From NCBI GenBank assembly GCA_021791195.1, contig JAJYXB010000023.1, forward strand, positions 31,658 through 95,657: a stretch of 64,000 nucleotides of DNA. The letters run 5' to 3'. This stretch comes from Actinomycetes bacterium (lineage in GTDB: Bacteria > Actinomycetota > Thermoleophilia > BMS3ABIN01). How positions within the stretch are numbered: the stretch's first letter is position 1; every line of letters begins with the position of its first letter. The translations under genes were made by a program, and so were the position numbers. The notes under the pieces were generated by a model. The model made no database searches and was not told the origin of the DNA. It saw only the letters and a list, made by a program, of their open reading frames with translations. Positions 1-9,301 of the stretch are shown piece after piece.

Positions 1-650
1 GCGGTCGAGCCCGTTGTGAAGACATCATCGACCAGGATGACACGGCCCGTGATGGCCCCGGTCATCCGCTGCAGCCCGAAGCTCCCGGCCAGATTCCGGC
101 CGCGCTCCTCCAAACCGAGACGGTTCTGAGCCGGGGTGGGAATTCGCTTCAGAAGCAGGTCTTTGACCGGCAGCCGCCAGCGCCGGGAGATGGCTCTGGC
201 GTAAAGCTCGGCCTGATTGTAGCCGCGACTGATTAACTTTGACCTGTGCAGGGGCACATAAGTCAGCGTAACCCCTGTGCCGGCCGCAGTCAAACAGGCA
301 GGATGATCCTGCGGCAGGGCGGCCATGAACGCCGCCAGCCGCCGCTGACGGCGGTATTTGAGCGCGTGCACCAGGCTGCGGGCCGGCCCCTGAAAGCAAA
401 AGGCGGCCGTGGCCGAGCCAAAACCGAGCATTTTGCCGCGGCACTCCGGACAGTCGCGGCAAAACGCGGCCTGGGGGCTGCCGCAGCGCCGGCAGCACGG
501 ACCCACCGGAGCCAGCAGGCCGGCGCACGCAGGACACAGCCAGCCGCCGGGCGCGCCGCAGTGCACGCAGCGTGGCGGGAAGAAGAGCGAGAGGATGCTG
601 TCGGTAAAACCCGGTTCGGGCAACTCTGCCCGACGTCTGCCAATATCCAC
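1..650 (-). CDS. comF: ComF family amidophosphoribosyltransferase-like protein (3' end outside the window)
   Basis: ComF proteins combine an N-terminal zinc-finger-like region with a type I phosphoribosyltransferase (PRT) domain and are linked to DNA uptake in competent bacteria. The open frame reads FFPPRCVHCG near the start, followed by more Cys pairs (CPAC, CCRRC, CRDCPEC), which are probable metal ligands. The PRT fold then carries SRGYNQAELYAR. The PRPP-binding signature VILVDDVFTTGSTA lies at bases 1-45, so only the last part of the domain is missing. No ATG fits. GTG at 650 is preceded by a GGAAG-like site; GTG at 665 is an alternative. Neighbours on the same strand end 135 bp upstream. 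The family call is strong, but a role in competence is not shown here. Confidence 0.85.
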   Translation of the reverse strand, partial: MDIGRRRAELPEPGFTDSILSLFFPPRCVHCGAPGGWLCPACAGLLAPVGPCCRRCGSPQAAFCRDCPECRGKMLGFGSATAAFCFQGPARSLVHALKYRRQRRLAAFMAALPQDHPACLTAAGTGVTLTYVPLHRSKLISRGYNQAELYARAISRRWRLPVKDLLLKRIPTPAQNRLGLEERGRNLAGSFGLQRMTGAITGRVILVDDVFTTGST

Positions 651-686
651 GGCGGCCGCTTCCACAAGAAGTATCGATGCGACGCC

Positions 687-716
687 AACTTACCCTAAGC
701 CGGAGCGACCTGTCAA
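687..716 (-). promoter_or_regulatory. Possible sigma-A-type promoter of comF
   Basis: Read on the minus strand, a perfect -35 hexamer TTGACA (711-716) is followed after 18 nt by TAAGTT (687-692). This would start transcription about 30 nt upstream of the comF GTG. The -10 is weak, so the call is tentative. Confidence 0.35.
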
Positions 717-785
717 GCACGGCGGCGATACTTTTCCCGATATGGTTTTGACAGAAGTATCAGGTGATGTGGCGTTGGCTGGCCA

Positions 786-1901
786 CTATTGGATGTGACT
801 GTCTGCCTCGATCACCGTGAACGGCTCCAGCTTGACCTCCGGGTCAAGCACGCTGCCGGCGCCGATGACGCAGCGGTCGCCCACAACGGCGCGGTCGCCG
901 ATGCGCACGTCATCGCGGATGTAGGCGCCGCGGCCGATGATGCCGCCCACCACCTTGGCGCCGGCGCCGGTCTGGGCCGCACGCCACTTGATGACGCCTT
1001 CCAGCGAGGCGCCGTTCTCGATGACGCTGTGATCGCCGACGATCAGCGGGCCCGTCAGGCTGGCGTTCTCGCCCACACGGCAATAATCACCCAGCAGGAT
1101 GGGAGGTTTCAGCACCGCCGTGCGGGCAATCCGGGTACCCTTGCCGACATGGATGCCCGGCCGCCGTTCCTTGCCGGGGATCTCCACTTTCACCTTGCCG
1201 GTGAGGGCGTCGAAGTTGCCGATGCGGTACTGTGTCAGGCTGCCGACGTCATTCCAGTAGCCGTCGATCTCGAAGCCGTTGAAGGGGATGTCGCGGGCGA
1301 CGAACTCGGGGAACAGCTGCGTGCCGAAGTCAAAAAAAGTGTCCCTGGGGATGTAATCGAAAATGGCGGGTTCGAAAACGTAGATGCCGCAGTTGCAGAG
1401 GTTGCTCAGTTCCTCGCCGCGAGCCGGCTTCTCCTGGAAGCCGAGGATGCGGCCGCTCTCCTCCCGGATGACGACGCCGAAGCGGCTGGGGTCGCTCACT
1501 TTTTTGAGCGCCAGCGTGGCGATGCAGCCGGATTCGCGGTGCTGCTCAAGCAGACGGGTCAGGTCAATATCGGTAAGGGCATCGCCGCTGATTACCAGGA
1601 AAGTGTCGTCTTCCAGGTATTTCTGGACGTTCTTGACGCCGCCGGCGGTCCCCATCAACTCGTTTTCCAGCGAGTAGCGCAGCTCCACCCCGACCTGCTG
1701 CCCCCGGCCGAAATAATTGGTGATCGCGTGGGGATGGTAATGCAGATTGGCGACGGCTTCAACAAATCCATGTTTTTTGATCAAGCGGAGGATATGGTAC
1801 ATAACCGGCCGGTTGACGATCGGCGCCATCGGCTTGGAGATGGAGCCGGTAAGTGGTCTCAGGCGGGTGCCGAGACCGGCGGCCAGTACCATGGCTCTCA
1901 A
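786..1901 (-). CDS. NDP-sugar pyrophosphorylase, probably mannose-1-phosphate guanylyltransferase
   Basis: This enzyme would transfer a nucleotide to a sugar 1-phosphate. The N-terminus shows the nucleotidyltransferase signature AGLGTRLRPLTG followed by SKPMAP, and GDALTDIDL is the metal-binding Asp region. Residues from about 240 to the end form a left-handed beta-helix-type domain with hexapeptide-like repeats (VGKGTRI, VGDHSVIENGASLEG, IGRGAYIRDDVRIGDRAVVGDRCVIGAGSVL). The 371-aa length fits the Man-1-P guanylyltransferase-like group. Two genes of the same run supply mannose 6-phosphate and mannose 1-phosphate, so GDP-mannose is the likely product, although glucose-1-P or GlcNAc-1-P use cannot be excluded from sequence. 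The TTG start lies 1 bp after the mtnA stop, which suggests coupled translation; ATG at 1892 is an alternative. Confidence 0.85.
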   Translation of the reverse strand: MRAMVLAAGLGTRLRPLTGSISKPMAPIVNRPVMYHILRLIKKHGFVEAVANLHYHPHAITNYFGRGQQVGVELRYSLENELMGTAGGVKNVQKYLEDDTFLVISGDALTDIDLTRLLEQHRESGCIATLALKKVSDPSRFGVVIREESGRILGFQEKPARGEELSNLCNCGIYVFEPAIFDYIPRDTFFDFGTQLFPEFVARDIPFNGFEIDGYWNDVGSLTQYRIGNFDALTGKVKVEIPGKERRPGIHVGKGTRIARTAVLKPPILLGDYCRVGENASLTGPLIVGDHSVIENGASLEGVIKWRAAQTGAGAKVVGGIIGRGAYIRDDVRIGDRAVVGDRCVIGAGSVLDPEVKLEPFTVIEADSHIQ

Positions 1902-1902
1902 T

Positions 1903-2955
1903 TTACTTGCCTTTCTTGGCTGCGGCCAGGCTTTCGGAGTACGGCTCCCGGTGCACGCCTGCCTCGGTGATAATGGCGGTGACGTTCTCGTGCGGCGTCA
2001 CATCAAAAGCCGGATTGCAGACGCCGATGCCCGCAGGTGCGCACTGCACCTCGCGAAAATGCGTCACCTCGGCAGGGTCGCGCTCCTCGATGGGGATATG
2101 ATCGCCATCAGGAATGCCGAGGTCGACGGTCGACGTCGGCGCCGCCACATAGAAGGGCACACCGTGCACCTTCGCCAGCACCGAGACGGTGTAAGTGCCG
2201 ATCTTGTTGGCGACGTCGCCGTTGGCGGCGATGCGATCCGAGCCGACCACGACGGCGTCGATCTCGCCCTTCTTGAAGAAGTAGCCGCTCATGTTGTCGG
2301 TGATCAGGCGGCAGGGGATGCCTTCCTGCTGCAGTTCCCACGCAGTCAGGCGGGCGCCCTGCAAAAACGGCCGCGTCTCGTCGGCGTAGACCATGATGCC
2401 GGGGTCGCGCCGGAACACTGAACGGATCACGCCCAGCGCCGTGCCATAGCCGGCAGTCGCCAGGGCGCCGGCGTTGCAGTGGGTGAGGATGCGGGCGCCC
2501 TTGGGGAAGAGCGGCGCCGCGTGCTCGCCCATCGCGACGCACATGGCGATATCCTCGTCGAGGATCTCCTGCGAGCGCTCTTTCAGCCGGCGGCGGATCT
2601 CGTCCGGATCGCCCGGCTGGCCGTAGATCTGTTCCTGCTGCTTGAGCGCCCAGCCCAGGTTATAGGCCGTCGGCCTGGTCTCGAACAGCCCTTTGGCGGC
2701 CGTATCAAGGTCGGCCTTCAGCTGCTCGTAGCTGGACGCGGAGGACTGCATTGCGGCCAGCGCCATGCCCATGGCGGCGGCGACGCCGATCGCCGGCGCG
2801 CCGCGAATCACCATCGTTTTGATGGAATCCCCCACCTCCTGCCAGGTGCGGTGATGGATGTAAGCCTCATCCAGCGGCAGGATGCGCTGATCGATCATGA
2901 CGACCTCGTCGCCCTGCCACTCGATTGTTTTGACGCTGTAGCTTGTTTGTGCCAA
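1903..2955 (-). CDS. mtnA: S-methyl-5-thioribose-1-phosphate isomerase
   Basis: MtnA isomerises 5-methylthioribose 1-phosphate to the ribulose form in methionine salvage and belongs to the eIF2B-alpha fold. Recognisable blocks are KTIEWQGDEVVMIDQRILP at the N-terminus, MVIRGAPAIGVAAA, the catalytic Cys in THCNAGALATAGYGTALG, and an Asp within VVVGSDRIAANGDVANKIGTY. From TTG at 2955 the protein has 350 residues, the normal family length, and a purine-rich GGAGGAAGG stretch lies upstream. An in-frame ATG at 3003 would overlap ahcY and add 16 atypical residues. It follows ahcY by 29 bp, so two arms of S-adenosylmethionine by-product handling are co-transcribed. No mtnB-D or MTA phosphorylase gene is in the window. 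Confidence 0.93.
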   Translation of the reverse strand: MAQTSYSVKTIEWQGDEVVMIDQRILPLDEAYIHHRTWQEVGDSIKTMVIRGAPAIGVAAAMGMALAAMQSSASSYEQLKADLDTAAKGLFETRPTAYNLGWALKQQEQIYGQPGDPDEIRRRLKERSQEILDEDIAMCVAMGEHAAPLFPKGARILTHCNAGALATAGYGTALGVIRSVFRRDPGIMVYADETRPFLQGARLTAWELQQEGIPCRLITDNMSGYFFKKGEIDAVVVGSDRIAANGDVANKIGTYTVSVLAKVHGVPFYVAAPTSTVDLGIPDGDHIPIEERDPAEVTHFREVQCAPAGIGVCNPAFDVTPHENVTAIITEAGVHREPYSESLAAAKKGK

Positions 2956-2984
2956 ATTCTGCGCTTCCTGCCTTCCTCCCCGGG

Positions 2985-4447
<1,463 letters not shown>

Positions 4448-5533
4448 TTACGCCAGCTTCCTTTTCAGCTCTTCGATGCGCACCACCGGCGAGGGATCGA
4501 TGCCCTCGAGGATCGCCATGTACAGCGAAACATAGTCGCCCAGATACATGCTGGAGAACAGTCTCGCCAGCCGGCTGCGTCCGGAAGTGTGATGCTCGTG
4601 GATGTCGCCGGCGTATTCCTTCAGCAGGGCGCCGGTCACCTCCATGCGCTTCCGGTTCTGCGGGTGCATCAGCTCGTCCAGCAGGTAGATGACGCTGAAG
4701 CGGTCCATCAGCCCCGGGGGGTGATCCCAGCCGACGATCTCGTTGTGGTTCAGCTCGGGAAATTCATTGTGGAAGGCCAGCGACTTGGCGTTCTCGTTGA
4801 TCTGGCATTTCCAGCGGCGGGCGGCCACGGAGGTCACTTCGGCCCCGTAGATGACGGGGACCTTGCCATACAGGCTGATCGCCAGCTGCTTGGCCGGATT
4901 ATCGGCGCTGGGCACCCCCGGGCCGTACAGCTCCGAGAGCAGCGACAGCACGCCGGCCGTCTCCTCCACGTCGGCCTCCACATCGGTGGCCAGGCCCAGA
5001 CTTTCCAGGCAGGCGGCGATTGGCACCGAAAGGTAGCCACTGGCAGCGCGCGGCTGCAGGCTGCCCGGCACCTTCACCAGCGGCAGCTCTTCGCCGCCGG
5101 CGATCTCGGCGATCTTGCCGCCGGTGCTGATACAGACAATGCGGCAACTGCGCTGGAGCGCCTCGCTCAGGCAGCTGACCGTCTCCTCGGTGTTCCCCGA
5201 ATAGCTGACCGCGAACACGAGGCTGCGGCTGCTGACCCACTCCGGCAGGTGATAGCCGCGGATGGTGGCCATCTGCCCCGAGAGGGAAGTCTCGTATGCC
5301 GCCGCCACGATGTCGCCGCCGATGGCGGAGCCGCCCATGCCGGCCACGGCGATGCCGCCAACTTCGCCGCCACCGTCCGTGATGATATCGCCGGCGGAGG
5401 CGTAGGCCGCGCGCACCTGCTGGGCCAGCCCGGCGACCATGCCGAACTGGTCCTGGGAATCAAGAGATCCTATGTAAGCAACGTCATCGAGCCGGCGCTC
5501 GGGTGGCTCGGCTGCTGTTTGCCGTGTCATCAC
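4448..5533 (-). CDS. Bifunctional phosphoglucose/phosphomannose isomerase
   Basis: The product interconverts fructose 6-phosphate with glucose 6-phosphate and mannose 6-phosphate. The 361-aa protein has two SIS-fold halves. The first carries VAGMGGSAIGGDI and SYSGNTEETVSCL; the second carries the WKCQINENAKSLAFHNEFPELNHNEIVGW block with the catalytic Glu and His region typical of this family. It begins 9 bp after the phosphomannomutase stop, so mannose 1-phosphate supply is co-transcribed. The sequence favours the actinobacterial/archaeal bifunctional type over classical Pgi. It is complete, with no odd residues noted. Confidence 0.92.
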   Translation of the reverse strand: MMTRQTAAEPPERRLDDVAYIGSLDSQDQFGMVAGLAQQVRAAYASAGDIITDGGGEVGGIAVAGMGGSAIGGDIVAAAYETSLSGQMATIRGYHLPEWVSSRSLVFAVSYSGNTEETVSCLSEALQRSCRIVCISTGGKIAEIAGGEELPLVKVPGSLQPRAASGYLSVPIAACLESLGLATDVEADVEETAGVLSLLSELYGPGVPSADNPAKQLAISLYGKVPVIYGAEVTSVAARRWKCQINENAKSLAFHNEFPELNHNEIVGWDHPPGLMDRFSVIYLLDELMHPQNRKRMEVTGALLKEYAGDIHEHHTSGRSRLARLFSSMYLGDYVSLYMAILEGIDPSPVVRIEELKRKLA

Positions 5534-5542
5534 TTGCCTCCT

Positions 5543-6913
5543 TTAACCGAGACCGGCGGCCACGGAAGGAAACTGCCTGAGTCTGGACAGGATCAGCTCC
5601 TTGATCTCGTCGCGCCGCTGCGGCGTTTTGGCCTCGCAGCGAACGACGACCACCGGGGAAGTATTCGACGCCCGCACCAGTCCCCATCCATCGGGGAAGA
5701 CCACGCGGACGCCGTCGATGTCTATTATCTCGTGGTCGCGGGAGAATTCTTCCTTCACCTTGTCCACGATCTGCCATTTCTCTTCCTCGGTGGATTCGAT
5801 CCGCAGCTCGGGGGTCGCAAAATATACGGGGATGTCATCCATCAGCGCGGAGAGCTGCCGCCCCTGGCGGGCGACGTATTCCACCAGGCGGCAGGCCGAG
5901 TAGATGGCGTCGTCGTAGCCGAAGTAGCGGTCGGCGAAGTAGATGTGGCCGCTCATCTCGCCGGCCAGCAGTGCTTTTTCCTCCCGGATCTTGGCTTCGA
6001 TCAGTGAATGGCCTGTCTTCCACATCAGCGGCACGCCGCCGTGGGCCTGGACGTCCTCGACCAGCGCCTGCGAGCACTTCACCTCGAAGATGATGGTGCC
6101 GCCGGGATTGCTCTCAAGGATGTCACGGGAGAAGAGAATCATCAACTGGTCGCCCCAGATCACCCGGCCGTCGTCAGCGACCGCGCCGATGCGGTCGGCG
6201 TCGCCGTCGAAGGCGATGCCGATGTCGGCCCCCTCGCTGGCGACCAGCGCCCGCAGATCCTCCAGGTTGGCCGGCACCGTCGGGTCGGGGAAATGGTTGG
6301 GGAAGTTTCCGTCCGGATCGCAGTAGAGCTCCACTACTTCGCAACCCAGCCGTTCCAGCAGGCGCGGCGCCACTTTGCCGCCGACGCCGTTGCCGGCGTC
6401 GACAACCACCTTCAGTTTCCGCGCCGGTTTGACGTCGTTGCCGATATAGTCCAGATAGGCCGGCACGGGATCGGCCCCCGAGACCGAACCTTCCCCGGTG
6501 TCGAACACGCCCGATTCGATGATCTGGCGCAGCTTCTGGATCTCCTCGCCGTAGATGGTGCCGTGGCCGCGGCAGAGCTTGAAGCCATTGTACTGCGGCG
6601 GATTGTGGCTGCCGGTGATCATCACGCCAGCCTGTTTCCTGTATTCTTGCAGCGAGAAATAAAAGACTGGCGTGGGGACCTCGCCGGCGTCTATGACATC
6701 GCAGCCGGTAGAGGTGATGCCTCGCACCAGCGCGTCGCGGTAAGGCCCGGAGCTGGGACGGTTGTCGCGGGCAACAACCGCCTCGTCCAGGCCAAAGGAG
6801 CGGGCATAGGTGCCAAACGCCTTGCCGAGCAGTTCGACGGTCTCCTCGTTCAGGTCCTGACCCACAAGCCCGCGCACATCGTATTCGCGGAATATCTGCG
6901 CGTTGACGCTCAC
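5543..6913 (-). CDS. manB: Phosphomannomutase/phosphoglucomutase
   Basis: This alpha-D-phosphohexomutase interconverts mannose 6-phosphate and mannose 1-phosphate, and probably the glucose forms. It contains the FREYDVRG N-terminal motif, the phosphoserine loop GVMITGSHNPPQYNGFK (TGSHNP), the metal-binding loop IGIAFDGDADRIG (DGDADR), the sugar-binding GEMSGHIYF, and the phosphate loop ASNTSPVVVVRCEA. GTG at 6913 is preferred because GGGAGG lies 5 nt upstream; it gives 456 residues, the usual length. ATG at 6952 is in frame but has no ribosome-binding site. It forms a three-step GDP-mannose route with the isomerase and the nucleotidyltransferase of the same run. Confidence 0.93.
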   Translation of the reverse strand: MSVNAQIFREYDVRGLVGQDLNEETVELLGKAFGTYARSFGLDEAVVARDNRPSSGPYRDALVRGITSTGCDVIDAGEVPTPVFYFSLQEYRKQAGVMITGSHNPPQYNGFKLCRGHGTIYGEEIQKLRQIIESGVFDTGEGSVSGADPVPAYLDYIGNDVKPARKLKVVVDAGNGVGGKVAPRLLERLGCEVVELYCDPDGNFPNHFPDPTVPANLEDLRALVASEGADIGIAFDGDADRIGAVADDGRVIWGDQLMILFSRDILESNPGGTIIFEVKCSQALVEDVQAHGGVPLMWKTGHSLIEAKIREEKALLAGEMSGHIYFADRYFGYDDAIYSACRLVEYVARQGRQLSALMDDIPVYFATPELRIESTEEEKWQIVDKVKEEFSRDHEIIDIDGVRVVFPDGWGLVRASNTSPVVVVRCEAKTPQRRDEIKELILSRLRQFPSVAAGLG

Positions 6914-6962
6914 GCTTTCCTCCCGGTTAATGGCATTGATATTTTCAGGCATTAAAGCCCAC

Positions 6963-7062
6963 GCCCGCGGGCGCTGACAGCGTCCTCGCGGGCATCGCGC
7001 GGCCTTTTTCTGGGACAAAAAAGCAGCGCAGGTACTATAGCGGATGCCAGCCACAGAGACAA
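6963..7062 (-). promoter_or_regulatory. manB promoter and leader hairpin
   Basis: On the minus strand, TTGTCT (7057-7062) and TATAGT (7034-7039) are spaced by 17 nt, a good sigma-A-type promoter. The roughly 110-nt leader contains a GC-rich hairpin at 6963-6993: outer stem GCCCGCG/CGCGGGC and inner stem CGCTG/CAGCG. The hairpin lies about 50 nt before the GTG start and may influence translation or RNA stability. Confidence 0.45.
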
Positions 7063-7085
7063 TTCCGGCGGCGTGAGCTCTGGCG

Positions 7086-7478
7086 CTAGGGCTGTAGCTT
7101 CCACTGGCCGTCTTCACGGTTCAGCGTCCAGGCGCCGGTCTGGGGATCGTCGGGCGCTCCAGGAGCCTTTCTCGTGCCGCGCCATTTGACGGTGGCGGTG
7201 TCGCCGTTGACGCTCTGTGATGTGACGGTGAAGCTGTCGACACGCGAGCCCTGCGGCGAGGAAGCATCTGCGTTGCTGATGAACCGGTCACGCGAGATTT
7301 TCTTCAGCGGCGAGCCGGAGGCAAGCATGTCGTAGGCGTCGCCAAACTCCCTGTTGTTGAGATGCTGCATGAAGGTCTGGGCGGCCGAGGCCGGCGACCC
7401 GCTGCCGCAGCCGGCCGCCAGCAGGAACATCAGGGCCGCCAGGGTGGTCGCCAGGAATATCGGTGCGATCTTTCTCAT
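7086..7478 (-). CDS. Small lipoprotein, NTF2/DUF4878-like
   Basis: This 130-aa protein has a lipoprotein signal: MRK, a hydrophobic stretch, then LLAAGC with the probable lipidated Cys at residue 24. The remainder (SAAQTFMQHLNNREFGDAYDMLA and a C-terminal WTLNREDGQWKLQP strand) resembles the small DUF4878/SnoaL-like cystatin-NTF2 folds common in actinobacterial lipoproteins. Function is unknown. It should be anchored on the outer face of the membrane. It starts 56 bp after the next gene on the same strand and may be co-transcribed with it. Confidence 0.7.
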   Translation of the reverse strand: MRKIAPIFLATTLAALMFLLAAGCGSGSPASAAQTFMQHLNNREFGDAYDMLASGSPLKKISRDRFISNADASSPQGSRVDSFTVTSQSVNGDTATVKWRGTRKAPGAPDDPQTGAWTLNREDGQWKLQP

Positions 7479-7534
7479 TCGGGATCCGCTGCTAGTTTTG
7501 CGTTATCGGGCGATTTTCCTCTATATCCGCGCAG

Positions 7535-8257
7535 TCAATCGAGCGGCGAAGCCGGCCGTGGTCCACCGCGGCGCAGGCGGCGCCGCAATCGTCTCAGGCC
7601 AGGCAGCAGGATGCCGTGCTTTTCCCGCACCGGCAGTTTTGCCCGGTTGAACCCGGTGCCGCGGTCGGCGGCATAGCGAGGCGAAGCGCAGAAGCTTTCC
7701 AGGGCCGCCAGCGGTGCATGCGGCGAAGCCGGGCCGCGGCTGCCCGGCTTGCCGCCGGCCGCCGCCGCCACATCGATGAGCCGGCGCAGGGCGCCGTCCT
7801 TCCTGTGTGTGAAAGGATTGATGCGGCCGGCCCGGTCGAGTGATTTCAGCCACAGGCCCCGGGAGTTCTCATCCGGGCAGAAGAAGAAGTCGGCGCTGGC
7901 CAGCGCCCCCTCCAGTCCGGCGCCGGGGAGGTCCCCGGGCCGGGCCCGGGCAGACACCGCCTCCAGCCCCGCGGCGACCGGCGTCCCGGCGGCGATGAGC
8001 TGAGGCAGGCGCGTCAGCGTCCGGGCGTCCAGGACGACGGCGTCAGAATCGGCGGCGATGAGGGCGATGTTGCGCCTGTTATAATAGACAATGGCGAAAT
8101 CGCGGTGTGAAAGCCCGGTCCGCTCCGGCACCGCCAGGATCACATCCTGGATCTTTGCCAGCGCTGCCGCCAGCCGCCATCCGGAAGATTCCGGGATGTC
8201 CGCCTCGGTGGCGATCTTCCTGTCGCTGATCACGAGTATTCTGCTGCGGTGCGTCAT
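7535..8257 (-). CDS. Glycosyltransferase-like protein lacking the catalytic domain
   Basis: This is a 240-aa protein. Residues 5-40 (ILVISDRKIATEADIPESSGWRL) and the segment around 125-165 (ADFFFCPDENSRGLWLKSLDRAGRINPF..LRRLIDV) match, as I recall them, the N-terminal domain of large GT4-type glycosyltransferases. Those proteins continue directly into the nucleotide-sugar-binding domain. Here the sequence goes instead to a short tail (LAALESFC..PRYAADR) and an Arg-rich end. About 200 catalytic residues are therefore absent. It could be an internal-deletion relic, or a non-catalytic partner. ATG at 8257 faces rplM divergently; a TATAAA box (8277-8282) may drive it. Confidence 0.5.
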   Translation of the reverse strand: MTHRSRILVISDRKIATEADIPESSGWRLAAALAKIQDVILAVPERTGLSHRDFAIVYYNRRNIALIAADSDAVVLDARTLTRLPQLIAAGTPVAAGLEAVSARARPGDLPGAGLEGALASADFFFCPDENSRGLWLKSLDRAGRINPFTHRKDGALRRLIDVAAAAGGKPGSRGPASPHAPLAALESFCASPRYAADRGTGFNRAKLPVREKHGILLPGLRRLRRRLRRGGPRPASPLD

Positions 8258-8335
8258 CGTTTGCCATCCAGCGTAATTTATATTAGTTTACGCTTCCCGC
8301 TTCGATTATGTCGAACGGGTGCTGTCGCGGGGTCG

Positions 8336-8364
8336 TTGACAGCGGCCGCAAGTTGCTTTAGTAT
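8336..8364 (+). promoter_or_regulatory. Promoter of rplM-rpsI
   Basis: A consensus -35 TTGACA (8336-8341), a 17-nt spacer and TAGTAT (8359-8364) place the transcript start about 23 nt upstream of the rplM ATG. An AAGGA ribosome-binding site lies between. Confidence 0.7.
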
Positions 8365-8393
8365 TTCCATTTGCGCTGATTTTAAGGAAAGCC

Positions 8394-8837
8394 ATGAAAA
8401 CTTCCATGAAGACTTACGTAGCCAAGCCATCCACAATCGAAAGAAAATGGTATGTCGTCGACGCCAAGGACCAGCGTCTCGGTCGCCTGGCGACGCATAT
8501 CGCCGATACTCTCAGGGGCAAAAACAAGCCTGAGTACACGCCCAACATCGACACCGGCGACTTCGTCGTGGTCGTCAACGCCAAGCGGGTCGCGGTCACC
8601 GGGCGCAAGCTGGAGAAAAAGATCTATTACCGTCACACGGGTTATCCCGGCGGCCTGAAGCAGCGGACACTGTCGCAGATGCTCGACAAGAAGCCGGAGG
8701 ATGTTATCCGGCTGGCCGTCAGGGGCATGATGCCGAAGAACCGTCTCAGCCGGGCGCAGCTGAAGAAACTGAAGATTTTCGCGGGCCCGGAGCACGGGCA
8801 CGAGGCCCAGAAGCCGGAGGAGCTCAAGTTTGGCTAG
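8394..8837 (+). CDS. rplM: 50S ribosomal protein L13
   Basis: L13 is an early-assembly protein of the large ribosomal subunit that binds 23S rRNA. Family landmarks are [46 protein letters not shown], and [21 protein letters not shown] near the end. The protein has 147 residues from the ATG at 8394, with AAGGA about 5 nt upstream; an internal ATG at 8406 is a possible alternative. Its last codons overlap the rpsI start by 8 nt, the usual coupled arrangement. Confidence 0.98.
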   Translation: MKTSMKTYVAKPSTIERKWYVVDAKDQRLGRLATHIADTLRGKNKPEYTPNIDTGDFVVVVNAKRVAVTGRKLEKKIYYRHTGYPGGLKQRTLSQMLDKKPEDVIRLAVRGMMPKNRLSRAQLKKLKIFAGPEHGHEAQKPEELKFG

Positions 8838-9216
8838 ATATACTGCAACAGGCAAGCGCAAGACCTCGATCGCCCGGGTCATCCTGACCCCCGGCGAGGG
8901 CAAGATCACGGTAAACGGCCGGGGATTCGACGAATTCTTCCCGCGGCCGCGGCTGCGCACCGAGGTGCGGATGCCGCTGACCACGACCGGCACCGAAGGA
9001 CGCTTCGACGTCAACGCCAATATCCAGGGCGGCGGCATGAGCGGCCAGGCCGGCGCGCTCAGGCATGGCATCGCCCGGGCACTGCTTTCGGCGGATGACT
9101 CGCTGCGCAAGGAACTGCGCGTCGGCGGTTTCCTCACGCGCGACGACCGCATCAAGGAGCGGAAGAAGGCGGGTCTGAAGAGCGCCCGCAAGCGGCCGCA
9201 GTTCTCGAAGCGTTAG
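8830..9216 (+). CDS. rpsI: 30S ribosomal protein S9
   Basis: S9 sits in the 30S head, and its C-terminal tail contacts tRNA in the P site. The protein shows [12 protein letters not shown] at the N-terminus, the [19 protein letters not shown] block, and the basic tail ending RKRPQFSKR. The TTG start (8830) lies inside the end of rplM, implying translational coupling. The length of 128 residues is normal. A Rho-independent terminator follows at 9258. Confidence 0.98.
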   Translation: MARYTATGKRKTSIARVILTPGEGKITVNGRGFDEFFPRPRLRTEVRMPLTTTGTEGRFDVNANIQGGGMSGQAGALRHGIARALLSADDSLRKELRVGGFLTRDDRIKERKKAGLKSARKRPQFSKR

Positions 9217-9257
9217 GAATTACGCGGCGGTCAGCCGCGGCAAAAGTCAAAATCAGG

Positions 9258-9282
9258 AGCGGACCTTATGGTCCGCTTTTTT
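9258..9282 (+). terminator. Rho-independent terminator of rplM-rpsI
   Basis: An 8-bp stem AGCGGACC/GGTCCGCT with a TTAT loop (9258-9277) is followed directly by a run of T. It lies 41 bp after rpsI. Confidence 0.85.
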
Positions 9283-9301
9283 GTCGGGAGGGTTCAGATT
9301 C

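Noticed and set aside
25..720. Two long minus-strand open frames (25-720 and 290-688) at the left edge
   Set aside because: They are out of frame with the ComF sequence. The frame ending in VILVDDVFTTGSTA, with Cys pairs and PRPP loop, is the real one, although it lacks an ATG.
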